DNA from: Coprococcus_A sp051877705
GTDB taxonomy: Bacteria; Bacillota; Clostridia; Lachnospirales; Lachnospiraceae
DNA length: 25,545 nucleotides
Direction of reading: 5' to 3'
Assembly (NCBI GenBank): GCA_051877705.1
Contig: JBJEJD010000011.1
Location: 1 to 25,545, forward strand
Translations under genes and position numbers: made by a program
Notes under the pieces: generated by a model
Told to the model about the DNA's origin: nothing
Database searches by the model: none
What the model saw: the letters and a program-made list of their open reading frames with translations, nothing else
Shown: positions 15,441 to 22,677 of the stretch, one piece after another
How positions within the stretch are numbered: the first letter of the stretch is position 1
Layout: the number at the start of each line of letters is the position of its first letter

Positions 15441-16208
15441 TTAAAAATTAGCGGATACTCTCCTGGCAATATTACAAACTGCCCCTATCCGTTCTTCAAG
15501 ATCCCCCGCCAGAATTCTGCTTGATGGCCCTGAAAGAGATATGGCAGCCACCGCTTCTCCATTTCGGTCCAGTATCGGCGCACCGATGCAGGTAAGGCCG
15601 ATCTCCAGCTCCTCACGATCAATTGCATAGCCTTTCTCACGGATCAGCGCCAGCTCGCTCTTTAAGCTGTCCACCGTTTTAATCGTATAAATTGTATATG
15701 AATTCAGCGGATGCTTCTCATAGACACTCAGATCCACATCCTTACTGAAAGCCAACAGGCATTTACCGATCGCAGAGCAATGACACTCACTGCTGGAGCC
15801 TACCGGCGGATTAACTGTCAGTACCTGATTCGGACTCTCAGCCTTGTAGATAATCACGCTCTTATAGATGTCATCCGGATTCCTCTCAAGAACCGACACA
15901 TTCACCACCTCATGATAGAGCTCGTACAGCTCTGTGGCATAAGGACCGATGATCTCACGGAGCCCCATCTTATTTTCAACACTCTTTCCAAGAGTAAAAA
16001 GCCTGGTTCCAAGCCAGTATTTATCCGTCTCAGGATTCTTTTTCACAAATCCTCTCGCTTCCAGTGTGGTCAATGTACGGAATACCGTGCTTTTATATAC
16101 CCCAAGGTCATTGGCCATCTGCGTGATACTGGTCTCCTTTCCCTCGTTATAGAGATATATCAGAAATTCCAATGCACGATCAACCGATTGAATAATATCT
16201 GCTGCCAT
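15441..16208 (-). CDS. IclR-family transcriptional regulator
   Basis: A 255-residue regulator. The winged helix-turn-helix occupies about residues 1-70 (MAADIIQSVDRALEFLIYL, then ITQMANDLGVYKSTVFRTLT and EARGFVKKNPETDKYWLG), and the GAF-like IclR effector domain follows, with CHCSAIGKCLLAF and the C-terminal CIGAPILDRNGEAVAAISLS motif. The start is ATG 16208, behind GGGAGGGAG. It sits between the CoA-transferase and the divergent oxidoreductase operon. Three GAAC-NNN-GTTC palindromes at the promoters of this module are its likely targets; the effector is probably the pathway acid. Its own promoter does not overlap a site, so autoregulation is not evident. Confidence 0.9.
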   Translation of the reverse strand: MAADIIQSVDRALEFLIYLYNEGKETSITQMANDLGVYKSTVFRTLTTLEARGFVKKNPETDKYWLGTRLFTLGKSVENKMGLREIIGPYATELYELYHEVVNVSVLERNPDDIYKSVIIYKAESPNQVLTVNPPVGSSSECHCSAIGKCLLAFSKDVDLSVYEKHPLNSYTIYTIKTVDSLKSELALIREKGYAIDREELEIGLTCIGAPILDRNGEAVAAISLSGPSSRILAGDLEERIGAVCNIARRVSANF

Positions 16209-16267
16209 CTTAATCTCCCTCCCCTTAAACCACACTTTATATAAAATTGCACAAAAGTCTTATTCTC

Positions 16268-16296
16268 ATTTTAATAATGGTACATCCAAATGTCAA
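16268..16296 (-). promoter_or_regulatory. Promoter of the IclR-type regulator
   Basis: On the minus strand TTGACA (16291-16296) and TAAAAT (16268-16273) are 17 bp apart. A second overlapping TTGACA lies 11 bp further upstream. The operator at 16378-16388 is over 80 bp away. Confidence 0.65.
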
Positions 16297-16340
16297 GCCT
16301 GTCAATTTTTATGAATTGTATTAAATTTCATTATTTTTGC

Positions 16341-16390
16341 TTGACATTCCCCTAATTCAAGGTGTATCCTAATTTTAGAACGCTGTTCCA
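16341..16390 (+). promoter_or_regulatory. Promoter and IclR-type operator of the oxidoreductase operon
   Basis: TTGACA (16341-16346) and TATCCT (16365-16370) are 18 bp apart. The palindrome GAAC-GCT-GTTC (16378-16388) starts 7 bp after the -10 and would cover the transcription start. It has the same core and nearly the same position as at the CoA-transferase promoter. Confidence 0.7.
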
Positions 16391-16424
16391 TTTTCATTTT
16401 AGCAATGAATTGGAGGAAAAGTAA

Positions 16425-16622
16425 ATGAAGGTTGAGATCAACAGGGAACGCTGCAAGGAATGTGGCCTTTGTATTTACCACTGCCCGAAAAAAGCAATCA
16501 GTAAGTCGGATTTTCTGAATGCAAACGGTTACTATTCCGTCCAGATTGATGATGAGCAATGTATTGCCTGCGGCATTTGTTATACAACATGTCCGGATGG
16601 TGTATTTCATGTATTAGGATAA
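16425..16622 (+). CDS. 2-oxoacid:ferredoxin oxidoreductase, delta (ferredoxin-like) subunit
   Basis: A 65-residue protein with two [4Fe-4S] motifs, C10-C13-C16-C20 and C46-C49-C52-C56, each ending in the usual Cys-Pro. As a delta subunit it passes electrons from the TPP-bearing beta subunit to external ferredoxin. Its start has GGAGG 8 nt before the ATG. It is first of four genes in the order delta-alpha-beta-gamma, the arrangement seen in VOR/KOR-type enzymes, 25 bp ahead of the alpha gene. Confidence 0.93.
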   Translation: MKVEINRERCKECGLCIYHCPKKAISKSDFLNANGYYSVQIDDEQCIACGICYTTCPDGVFHVLG

Positions 16623-16647
16623 TTTGAAAGGAGCGTGTAAGTGAATC

Positions 16648-17709
16648 ATGGCAGAAATGATGAAAGGCAATGAGGCAATTGCGGAAGCGGCAGTGCGTGC
16701 CGGTGCACGTTTTTATGCAGGCTATCCGATTACGCCTTCCAGTGAGATAATGGAATATTTATCCTGGAGAATGAACGAAGTCGGCGGCTCATTCGTCCAG
16801 GCAGAAAGTGAACTTGCCGGCATTAATATGGTCATCGGGGCATCCGCATGCGGTGTCCGTGCACTGACCGCCTCTTCAGGACCGGGTATTTCCCTGAAGC
16901 AGGAAGGTATTTCCACTTTATGTGACGAAGGACTGCCTGCTGTTGTCATTACACAGGTAAGATACGGCAACGGTCTTGGTACCCTTTTTACCTCTCAGTG
17001 TGATTATAACAGAGAGACCCGCGGCGGCGGTCAGGGCGATTACCGCTGTATCGTACTATGTCCTTCTTCCATTCAGGAATTTGTGGACCTGATGCTTCCG
17101 GCCTATGAACTGGCTGAAAAGTATCGTATCGTGACCATTATGATGGGTGAGGGAACCCTGGGACAGATGATGGAACCTGTCACCCTTCCTGATTTTGTGG
17201 AAGTTAAAAGAACACCATGGGCCTTGAACGGCCATTATACTTATAAGAAAATCGGTATTTTTGAACGTGATTCCATGGCTGAAGCCGTAGAGCTGCGTGA
17301 GAAATATGCCATGATCAAGGAAAACGAACAGCGCTGGGAAGAAGAGTCCATCGAAGATGCCGACTACGTATTTGTCGCTTACGGTGTACCGGGCAGAGCA
17401 ACCCTCGGTGCAGTACGTGAGCTCCGGGCTGCCGGAGAAAAGGTCGGCCTGATCCGTCCGATCACCGCATGGCCATACCCGGATAAAGCCTTTGCCCGTA
17501 TTAATCCGAATGTAAAAGGCATTATTACTGTGGAAGAAAATGCCACGGGCCAGATGATCGATGATGCGGCCCTCGCTATCAAGAAAACGCACAAAGACAG
17601 AAATATTCCTGCTTATGCACTGACATACGTTTATAATACACCGCCGATAAGCCGGATCAAATCCGATTATTTCAGAGTAAAAAACGGTGAAATCAAGGAG
17701 GTGTACTAA
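16648..17709 (+). CDS. 2-oxoacid:ferredoxin oxidoreductase, alpha subunit (VorB-like)
   Basis: A 353-residue subunit with the pyrimidine-binding TPP fold: MKGNEAIAEAAVRAGARFYA, the GYPITPSSEI motif (25-34), and ASSGPGISLKQEG (75-87), followed by the transketolase C-terminal-type domain with FVAYGVPGRATLGAVRELR. The GYPITPSSE motif and a length near 350 fit VorB/KorA-type alpha chains, which use branched-chain 2-oxoacids or 2-oxoglutarate, better than pyruvate-specific PorA. Exact substrate is not settled by sequence. The stop is one base before the beta-subunit start. Confidence 0.92.
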   Translation: MAEMMKGNEAIAEAAVRAGARFYAGYPITPSSEIMEYLSWRMNEVGGSFVQAESELAGINMVIGASACGVRALTASSGPGISLKQEGISTLCDEGLPAVVITQVRYGNGLGTLFTSQCDYNRETRGGGQGDYRCIVLCPSSIQEFVDLMLPAYELAEKYRIVTIMMGEGTLGQMMEPVTLPDFVEVKRTPWALNGHYTYKKIGIFERDSMAEAVELREKYAMIKENEQRWEEESIEDADYVFVAYGVPGRATLGAVRELRAAGEKVGLIRPITAWPYPDKAFARINPNVKGIITVEENATGQMIDDAALAIKKTHKDRNIPAYALTYVYNTPPISRIKSDYFRVKNGEIKEVY

Positions 17710-17710
17710 T

Positions 17711-18463
17711 ATGGCTAACTCTCGTGAAAGAAAAGTTCCTGCTCTTGTGGACAAACCAATGGACTTCTGTCCGGGCTGCGGACATGGTATTGTCAGCCGT
17801 CTGATTATTGAGGCCCTTGAAGAACTGGATCAGCTGGACAATATTATTTTCCCTATTGGTGTCGGATGCTCATCCAACCTGGGGGCCGGTCTTGAATGTG
17901 ACCGTCTCCACTGCTGTCACGGGCGTGCCGGTGCCGTTGCCACCGGTATGAAGCGTGTAAACCCGGACGTCCTTATCGTTTCCTATCAAGGCGATGGCGA
18001 CGCATACAATATCGGTATCGCAGAAACCTTCAATGCAGCATACCGCGGCGAAAATATCACTGTTATTGTTATCAATAATACCAACTTCGGTATGACCGGC
18101 GGTCAGATGTCCCTGACCACCATGGAAGGTCAGAAAACAGCCACCTCTGTTTATGGCCGTGACTGTTCCGTCACCGGTTTCCCGATCCGTTTTCCTGAAA
18201 TGGTTGCCCGGGAATTCCCAAATGCAGCCTATGCTGCCCGCGGAACGGTCACAACACCGGCCAATATCAATAAATTAAAGGGTTACATTAAAAATGCTCT
18301 CCAGGCTCAGATGAATCATGAAGGCTACTCCGTCGTGGAAGTTCTCTCGCCATGTCCAATTAACTGGGGACTCTCGCCGGTCAATGCCATGAAACGTATT
18401 GAAGACGAATTAATTCCATACTACCCATTGGGAGAATTTAAAAAGAGAGGGGAGAAAAAATAA
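17711..18463 (+). CDS. 2-oxoacid:ferredoxin oxidoreductase, beta subunit (TPP-binding)
   Basis: A 250-residue catalytic subunit. It has cluster-ligand cysteines C20 and C23 in DFCPGCGHG, C53 in GVGCSSN and further cysteines in ECDRLHCC. The TPP-magnesium site is QGDGDAYNIGI with INNTNFGMTGGQMS. The start is ATG 17711 behind AAGGAGGTG; a longer in-frame reading from 17687 overlaps the alpha gene and lacks a site. The alpha stop is one base upstream and the gamma start one base downstream, so translation is probably coupled. It carries out decarboxylation of the 2-oxoacid and electron transfer toward the delta subunit. Confidence 0.93.
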   Translation: MANSRERKVPALVDKPMDFCPGCGHGIVSRLIIEALEELDQLDNIIFPIGVGCSSNLGAGLECDRLHCCHGRAGAVATGMKRVNPDVLIVSYQGDGDAYNIGIAETFNAAYRGENITVIVINNTNFGMTGGQMSLTTMEGQKTATSVYGRDCSVTGFPIRFPEMVAREFPNAAYAARGTVTTPANINKLKGYIKNALQAQMNHEGYSVVEVLSPCPINWGLSPVNAMKRIEDELIPYYPLGEFKKRGEKK

Positions 18464-18464
18464 G

Positions 18465-19001
18465 ATGAAAGAAATCATTTTTGCAGGCTCCGGCGGTCAG
18501 GGTGTATTGACATCCGGCCTGATCATCTCTGATATTGCTGCCAGCGAAGGCATCAATGTGACCTGGGTACCTTCCTATGGTTCCGCCATGCGGGGCGGCA
18601 CTGCCAACTGCACAGTTAAATACAGCACGGATGGCTACATTTACAACCCATCTCCGGAAATGCCGGATCTCCTTCTGGCTATGAATGAACCATCCCTGAT
18701 CAAATTTCTCCCGTCCGTTGCACCGGGCGGCACAGTTCTGATCGGTGATACTGTAGAGATCCCGGAAGGTGCCAGACAGGATGTGACCTATGTCAAGGTA
18801 AACTGTACAGAAATAGCCACCGCCCTGGGCAACGCCAAGGGTGCCAACATTGTCATGACCGGCGCAATTATCAAACTCATGGGGGATTTTACCCATGATG
18901 CAGCAGTCGCCGCCATGAATCATATGTTCGCCAAAAAGGGCAAATCCCGATTCAATGAATCGAATGCCAGGGCATTTGATGCCGGCTTTAATGCCATATA
19001 A
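18465..19001 (+). CDS. 2-oxoacid:ferredoxin oxidoreductase, gamma subunit
   Basis: A 178-residue subunit of the POR/KOR gamma family, with the N-terminal IIFAGSGGQGVLTSGLIIS and the PSYGSAMRGGTANC segment that forms part of the CoA-binding site. The start is ATG 18465, behind GGGGAG and one base past the beta stop. It completes a four-subunit enzyme and is the last gene before the terminator at 19019-19048. Confidence 0.93.
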   Translation: MKEIIFAGSGGQGVLTSGLIISDIAASEGINVTWVPSYGSAMRGGTANCTVKYSTDGYIYNPSPEMPDLLLAMNEPSLIKFLPSVAPGGTVLIGDTVEIPEGARQDVTYVKVNCTEIATALGNAKGANIVMTGAIIKLMGDFTHDAAVAAMNHMFAKKGKSRFNESNARAFDAGFNAI

Positions 19002-19018
19002 ATATTTCCCTTTCGAAG

Positions 19019-19048
19019 GACAGGAACTTATCGGTTCCTGTCTTTTCT
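19019..19048 (+). terminator. Rho-independent terminator of the oxidoreductase operon
   Basis: GACAGGAAC (19019-19027) pairs with GTTCCTGTC (19034-19042) around a 6-nt loop, followed by TTTTCT. It lies 17 bp after the gamma-subunit stop. Confidence 0.85.
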
Positions 19049-19097
19049 ATATCCTGTCTGCCCGTAAACAATTAAATCTTTCCTTATATATAAACCA

Positions 19098-19127
19098 TTG
19101 AAAATAATAACTGCATAATGGTATAAT
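19098..19127 (+). promoter_or_regulatory. Promoter of the second DUF1292 gene
   Basis: TTGAAA (19098-19103) and a perfect TATAAT (19122-19127) are 18 bp apart, just after the preceding terminator. Confidence 0.65.
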
Positions 19128-19182
19128 ATCCCTGTAAAATATCACAATGGCACCGCCCATTTTTATAATGAAAGGATTTATT

Positions 19183-19485
19183 ATGAGTGACTTTGACGAG
19201 CTCCAGAATGAAGAAGAACTTAACATCATCACACTGACAGATGAAGACGGATCAGATAAGGATTTCGAGTTTCTTGACCTGATCGATTATGAAGGCAAAA
19301 GCTATGTTATTCTGCTTCCAGTAGAAGATGATGATGATGACGATGGCATGGTTATCATCCTTGAAGTTAATGAAATCGACGAAGAAACAGAAGAATACTT
19401 AAGTGTCGAAGACGAAGACATCATTCATGCTGTTTTCGAAATATTCAAAGAAAGATTCAAAGACGAATTCAATTTCGTTGACTAA
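19183..19485 (+). CDS. DUF1292-family acidic protein
   Basis: A 100-residue, very acidic protein. The core FEFLDLIDYEGKSYVILLPV is followed by a DDDDDD run, a strand VIILEVNEI, and the C-terminal helix EDIIHAVFEIFKERFKDEF. The start is ATG 19183 with AAAGGA 6 nt upstream; earlier in-frame codons lack a site. It has its own promoter and terminator, so is monocistronic. It shares the I-D-Y-E-G-K-x-Y motif with the 9220-9471 gene. In many Firmicutes DUF1292 (YrzB) genes lie beside yrrK/mreBH-type loci; that context is absent here and function is unknown. Confidence 0.85.
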   Translation: MSDFDELQNEEELNIITLTDEDGSDKDFEFLDLIDYEGKSYVILLPVEDDDDDDGMVIILEVNEIDEETEEYLSVEDEDIIHAVFEIFKERFKDEFNFVD

Positions 19486-19496
19486 ATCGAACACAA

Positions 19497-19530
19497 AGCT
19501 GCGGCAGCCGGATGCTTCCGCAGCTCTTTT
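19497..19530 (+). terminator. Rho-independent terminator
   Basis: AGCTGCGG (19497-19504) pairs with CCGCAGCT (19518-19525), with an inner AGC/GCT pairing in the loop, followed by CTTTT. It ends the DUF1292 transcript and is so close to the convergent acyl-CoA dehydrogenase-like gene that it may serve both directions. Confidence 0.8.
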
Positions 19531-19535
19531 ATTGA

Positions 19536-20486
19536 TTATTCCGGAATATTATCCGGATCCAAAAACAATCTGTTCGCAATAATCGTCCTGCAGATCTGTG
19601 ATGTGCCATTTACAATGGTAAGCAGCCGGGAATCCCTGACCAGCCGCTCTGCAGCATTCCCTACACGGCAGCCGGCCCCTGCATGGATCAGCAGCATATC
19701 ATCACAAATCTTCCGACACATCTCTGAAGCAGACAGCTTCAACGCTGCAGCGTCCATCGTAATCCTGCATCCGGCCTCAGCTCTCTCAGCCACATGATAC
19801 ATCATATTCCTATTGGTAATGATCTGTGTATACATATCCGCAATAGGGAAGGATACACCCTGATAAGATGAAATCGCCCGGTCAAAATGTCCCCGCTCCC
19901 GCGAATAGGCCACAGAAAGCTCCAATGCTGCCTGCGCAGCCCCAATAGACATGGCAGCAGCAGCAAGCCGTCCATAATTTAACGCATCCTTTATAATCCG
20001 ATACGCTCCATTCTCGCTTCCAATCAAAGAATCCGGCGGCAGCAGACAATCATGGAATTCCACCCGTCCCGTCGGCGAATTATTAAATCCCAACAGCTTC
20101 TCCCTGCATGCTTCCACACCCTTACTTCCAGCATCCACATAAAACAGACTCACATTTCTGTTACGGTCGCCTGCCTTGGTCTTAGCCGCTACAATATATC
20201 CATCAGCTACACCGGCATTGGTAATCCAGTACTTACTTCCATTCAGCAACCACCCTTCCGGTGTACAGGATGCAATCGTACTGATATTGAAGGCATCCGA
20301 ACCACAACTCTCCTCCCCCAATGCAAAGGCCAGAATCTTCTTTCCCGCAATGGCCGGCATCAGCCATTCCTTCCTCTGCCTCTCATTCACACTGTCCCAA
20401 AGAGAATAGCAGCACTGCATAATCTGGACATTCATGATAGCTCCCAGTGAAACAAGCCCTCTGGATATTTCCTCAATAAAAATCAA
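19536..20486 (-). CDS. Acyl-CoA dehydrogenase-like flavoprotein, N-terminus lost in gap
   Basis: 316 residues are visible; by comparison with the family about 60-90 N-terminal residues lie in the 100-N gap. Present are IEEISRG, the FAD/substrate segment LAFALGEESCGSDAFN, SKYWITNAGVADGYIV, and the C-terminal domain with GAAQAALELSVAYSRERGHF and IHAGAGCRVGNAAERLVRDS. Acyl-CoA dehydrogenases oxidise the alpha-beta bond of acyl-CoA with a catalytic glutamate. Here the usual site (Y-E-G-T) reads IVNGTSQ, Asn replacing Glu, and the alternative site used by isovaleryl-CoA dehydrogenase reads NYGRLAAAA, Gly replacing Glu. So dehydrogenation by the standard mechanism is doubtful. The substrate is unknown. 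Confidence 0.82.
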   Translation of the reverse strand: MIFIEEISRGLVSLGAIMNVQIMQCCYSLWDSVNERQRKEWLMPAIAGKKILAFALGEESCGSDAFNISTIASCTPEGWLLNGSKYWITNAGVADGYIVAAKTKAGDRNRNVSLFYVDAGSKGVEACREKLLGFNNSPTGRVEFHDCLLPPDSLIGSENGAYRIIKDALNYGRLAAAAMSIGAAQAALELSVAYSRERGHFDRAISSYQGVSFPIADMYTQIITNRNMMYHVAERAEAGCRITMDAAALKLSASEMCRKICDDMLLIHAGAGCRVGNAAERLVRDSRLLTIVNGTSQICRTIIANRLFLDPDNIPE

Positions 20487-20586
20487 NNNNNNNNNNNNNN
20501 NNNNNNNNNNNNNNNNNNNNNNNNNNNNNNNNNNNNNNNNNNNNNNNNNNNNNNNNNNNNNNNNNNNNNNNNNNNNNNNNNNNNNN
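20487..20586. other. Assembly gap (100 N)
   Basis: A placeholder of exactly 100 N joins two contigs. It hides the start of the acyl-CoA dehydrogenase-like gene and whatever lies between it and the regulator that ends at 20597, 10 bases from the gap. The adjacency of these two genes is therefore not established. Confidence 0.9.
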
Positions 20587-20596
20587 ATCTTCCATG

Positions 20597-21568
20597 CTAA
20601 GTCATACAATGAATCATAAAAGTGCCACGGGCACAGCACTTTTCTTCATCATAAAGCGCCACCAGCAATACACAGCTTCTTTCCTCCTGTTTATCAATCT
20701 CACTGATTACTTTTAAATTTTTTCTGTCAAAATCTTCACAAATCATATAGAAAGATCCGGCTCCACATTCACAGGCCCCGCCAAATATCTCCTGTCCATG
20801 AAATCCTGCTGCTCTCGTCAGAATAGACAGCCATACTCCCGTCGGATACCTGGTTCCTGCCTGGTTGGCATGTGAAAGCTGAACTCTGTATTCTATCTGT
20901 CCGATCTTTTTATTATATCCGACAACTTCAAAAACAGCCGCATCACCTACAATGAAATCTCCTTTCACCTTTAGCCGGTAATATCTCAGCAGATCACTGG
21001 CTGTAATGACACCACTGACCACACCATTCCTGGTCAGATAAGCAAGAGAAGTATTCGCCTTCGCCATAGAGTCAGCCAGCACAGAAACCGGTATATCCTC
21101 ATCCTCCACCAGACAGCTTCCCTCTGACATATACATTGAAGATATCTTACTGGTCAGTTCTGCAGAATTTACCTGCAGCGCATCTACAGTACCACAGACT
21201 TTCCGGTCATCATCCACTACCGCACATTTTGAAAACGCTGAGAACATCCCCCGATACAGCCGGTGCCAGTCAGCAGCCACATCATCATGATACAGATACA
21301 GTGGCTCCTGCATCCAATCTCCGGCTCTGTCAGACACAAAATCCTCCGCGGGCCTTGCTTTCTCATTATGTACATTATCCGATGCGATTCTGACTGTTCC
21401 TGATTTTGGCTTAGACTGAACCAGGCCTTTCTCTTTCGCACACCGGATAGCTTTATAAGCCGTGCCTTCACTGACAGAGAGTTCTTTAGCCAGCTGCCTG
21501 ACTGATACGCGTGCTCCCGGCAGCAAAGCTTCTATATATTCCAATACCTGATCCATCTTCCCAACCAT
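20597..21568 (-). CDS. HTH-CBS-hotdog regulator, YtoI-like
   Basis: A 323-residue protein. Residues 1-62 form a GntR-like helix-turn-helix (SVRQLAKELSVSEGTAYKAI, then GLVQSKPKSGTVRI). Residues about 110-200 look like a CBS region (SEGSCLVEDEDIPVSVLADS, then GVVSGVITASDLLRYYRL). From about 205 the sequence IGQIEYRVQLSHANQAGTRY and its continuation resembles a hotdog thioesterase-like fold. B. subtilis YtoI has the same kind of layout with an added DRTGG domain; this protein is shorter and seems to lack it. It may sense a nucleotide and an acyl-CoA. An inverted repeat at 21614-21646 lies over its promoter. Start ATG 21568 is behind GAGGGTGG. Confidence 0.65.
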   Translation of the reverse strand: MVGKMDQVLEYIEALLPGARVSVRQLAKELSVSEGTAYKAIRCAKEKGLVQSKPKSGTVRIASDNVHNEKARPAEDFVSDRAGDWMQEPLYLYHDDVAADWHRLYRGMFSAFSKCAVVDDDRKVCGTVDALQVNSAELTSKISSMYMSEGSCLVEDEDIPVSVLADSMAKANTSLAYLTRNGVVSGVITASDLLRYYRLKVKGDFIVGDAAVFEVVGYNKKIGQIEYRVQLSHANQAGTRYPTGVWLSILTRAAGFHGQEIFGGACECGAGSFYMICEDFDRKNLKVISEIDKQEERSCVLLVALYDEEKCCARGTFMIHCMT

Positions 21569-21602
21569 ACTGATTCCACCCTCATCTTGTCAATATATTT
21601 TT

Positions 21603-21646
21603 ATTATAATACATTATCTGTTTCACAGGCAATATATAACAGATAA
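21603..21646 (-). promoter_or_regulatory. Promoter with 9-bp inverted repeat upstream of the HTH-CBS-hotdog gene
   Basis: On the minus strand TTGCCT (21627-21632) and a perfect TATAAT (21603-21608) are 18 bp apart. TTATCTGTT (21614-21622) and AACAGATAA (21638-21646) form an exact 9-bp inverted repeat with a 15-bp spacer that contains the -35. This is a good candidate operator, probably autoregulatory. Confidence 0.55.
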
Positions 21647-21730
21647 AAATATATTATTTCTTTTAATTATTTGATTTTTATATTCTGTAATACGCATTGT
21701 TTGACTTTTAAATATTTTATAAACAAATTG

Positions 21731-22615
21731 TCATTCTCCTTTATCATTCTGTATCAAAGTGTTATAGTCATCCCATACCCCTTCATAGACGAACTCTGCC
21801 GGTCCCTCCATCAGCATACGGCCATCGGCCAGATAGGCCGTCACCAAATTACCTCCCGGCTGCCTGACCTCCATATTCTCATCGTACCGGCAGTAGCCCT
21901 GCCATACTGCAGCCGCGCAGACGGCACAGGCCCCGGTCCCGCAGGCCATAGTCTCCCCGATCCCTCTCTCAAACACCCTCATGTCAATATGCTTTTCCCC
22001 TGTTGCAGCCACCATTTCCACTGCAGCGATCTCCACATTGATGCCTTCGGCAAACTCCGGCATACACTGTATCTGACCAGCTATATCCCCCAGTGGAAAA
22101 TTCCTGATATCCTCCGTAAAAATAACGCAATGAGGATTCCCTGCGGACACCAGCTGCACAGGTATCACACGGCCTTTCAGGCCAAGTCTCCGCTCTCCTC
22201 TGTTCTCCATACCGCCCATATCCACACGGACCCTGCATGTCTCTCCCTCTCCCTTTACGCCGCCACGGACCAGCACCTCCCGAATACCACTGTCTGTCTC
22301 AACGGATAATACTCTCTTCTTTACAATTCCTTTTTCCACCACATACCGCGCTACACATCGGATGCCATTGCCACACATGGCTCCTCTGGAACCATCTGCA
22401 TTATACATTTCCATCCTGCAGTCCGCTCTCTCCGACGGCAGAATAAAAATTAAGCCGTCGGCACCGATTCCCGTATGCCTCCGGCTCATTCTGACAGCCA
22501 GCTCTTCCTTCCTGTTTCCAGGCAGCTTCCGAGCCTGCTGCATTCTCTCATCAAAACAGTCCAAATACACATAATCATTGCCAAGTCCCTGCATTTTTGT
22601 AAAATAAAAGCGCAT
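21731..22615 (-). CDS. dapF: Diaminopimelate epimerase
   Basis: It interconverts LL- and meso-diaminopimelate, for lysine and peptidoglycan. The 294-residue length is close to the family's usual 270-290. Both catalytic cysteines are present: C81 in AMCGNGIRC and C225 in MACGTGACAVC. The N-terminal MQGLGNDYVYLD, the GADGLIFI segment and AGNPHCVIF complete the signature. The start ATG is at 22615 behind a GCGGAG site. It lies 62 bp after a tiny membrane-protein gene and 162 bp ahead of the HTH-CBS-hotdog gene, without a clear terminator. Confidence 0.95.
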   Translation of the reverse strand: MRFYFTKMQGLGNDYVYLDCFDERMQQARKLPGNRKEELAVRMSRRHTGIGADGLIFILPSERADCRMEMYNADGSRGAMCGNGIRCVARYVVEKGIVKKRVLSVETDSGIREVLVRGGVKGEGETCRVRVDMGGMENRGERRLGLKGRVIPVQLVSAGNPHCVIFTEDIRNFPLGDIAGQIQCMPEFAEGINVEIAAVEMVAATGEKHIDMRVFERGIGETMACGTGACAVCAAAVWQGYCRYDENMEVRQPGGNLVTAYLADGRMLMEGPAEFVYEGVWDDYNTLIQNDKGE

Positions 22616-22677
22616 ATCTGTACTCCGCTTTTTCTTTATTCTATGCTGCCCGACCCGGAATGTGCATCCTTTCTGTA

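Noticed and set aside
17056..17754. A 232-codon leftward reading
   Set aside because: It is antisense to the alpha subunit of the oxidoreductase and has no ribosome site or recognisable domain.
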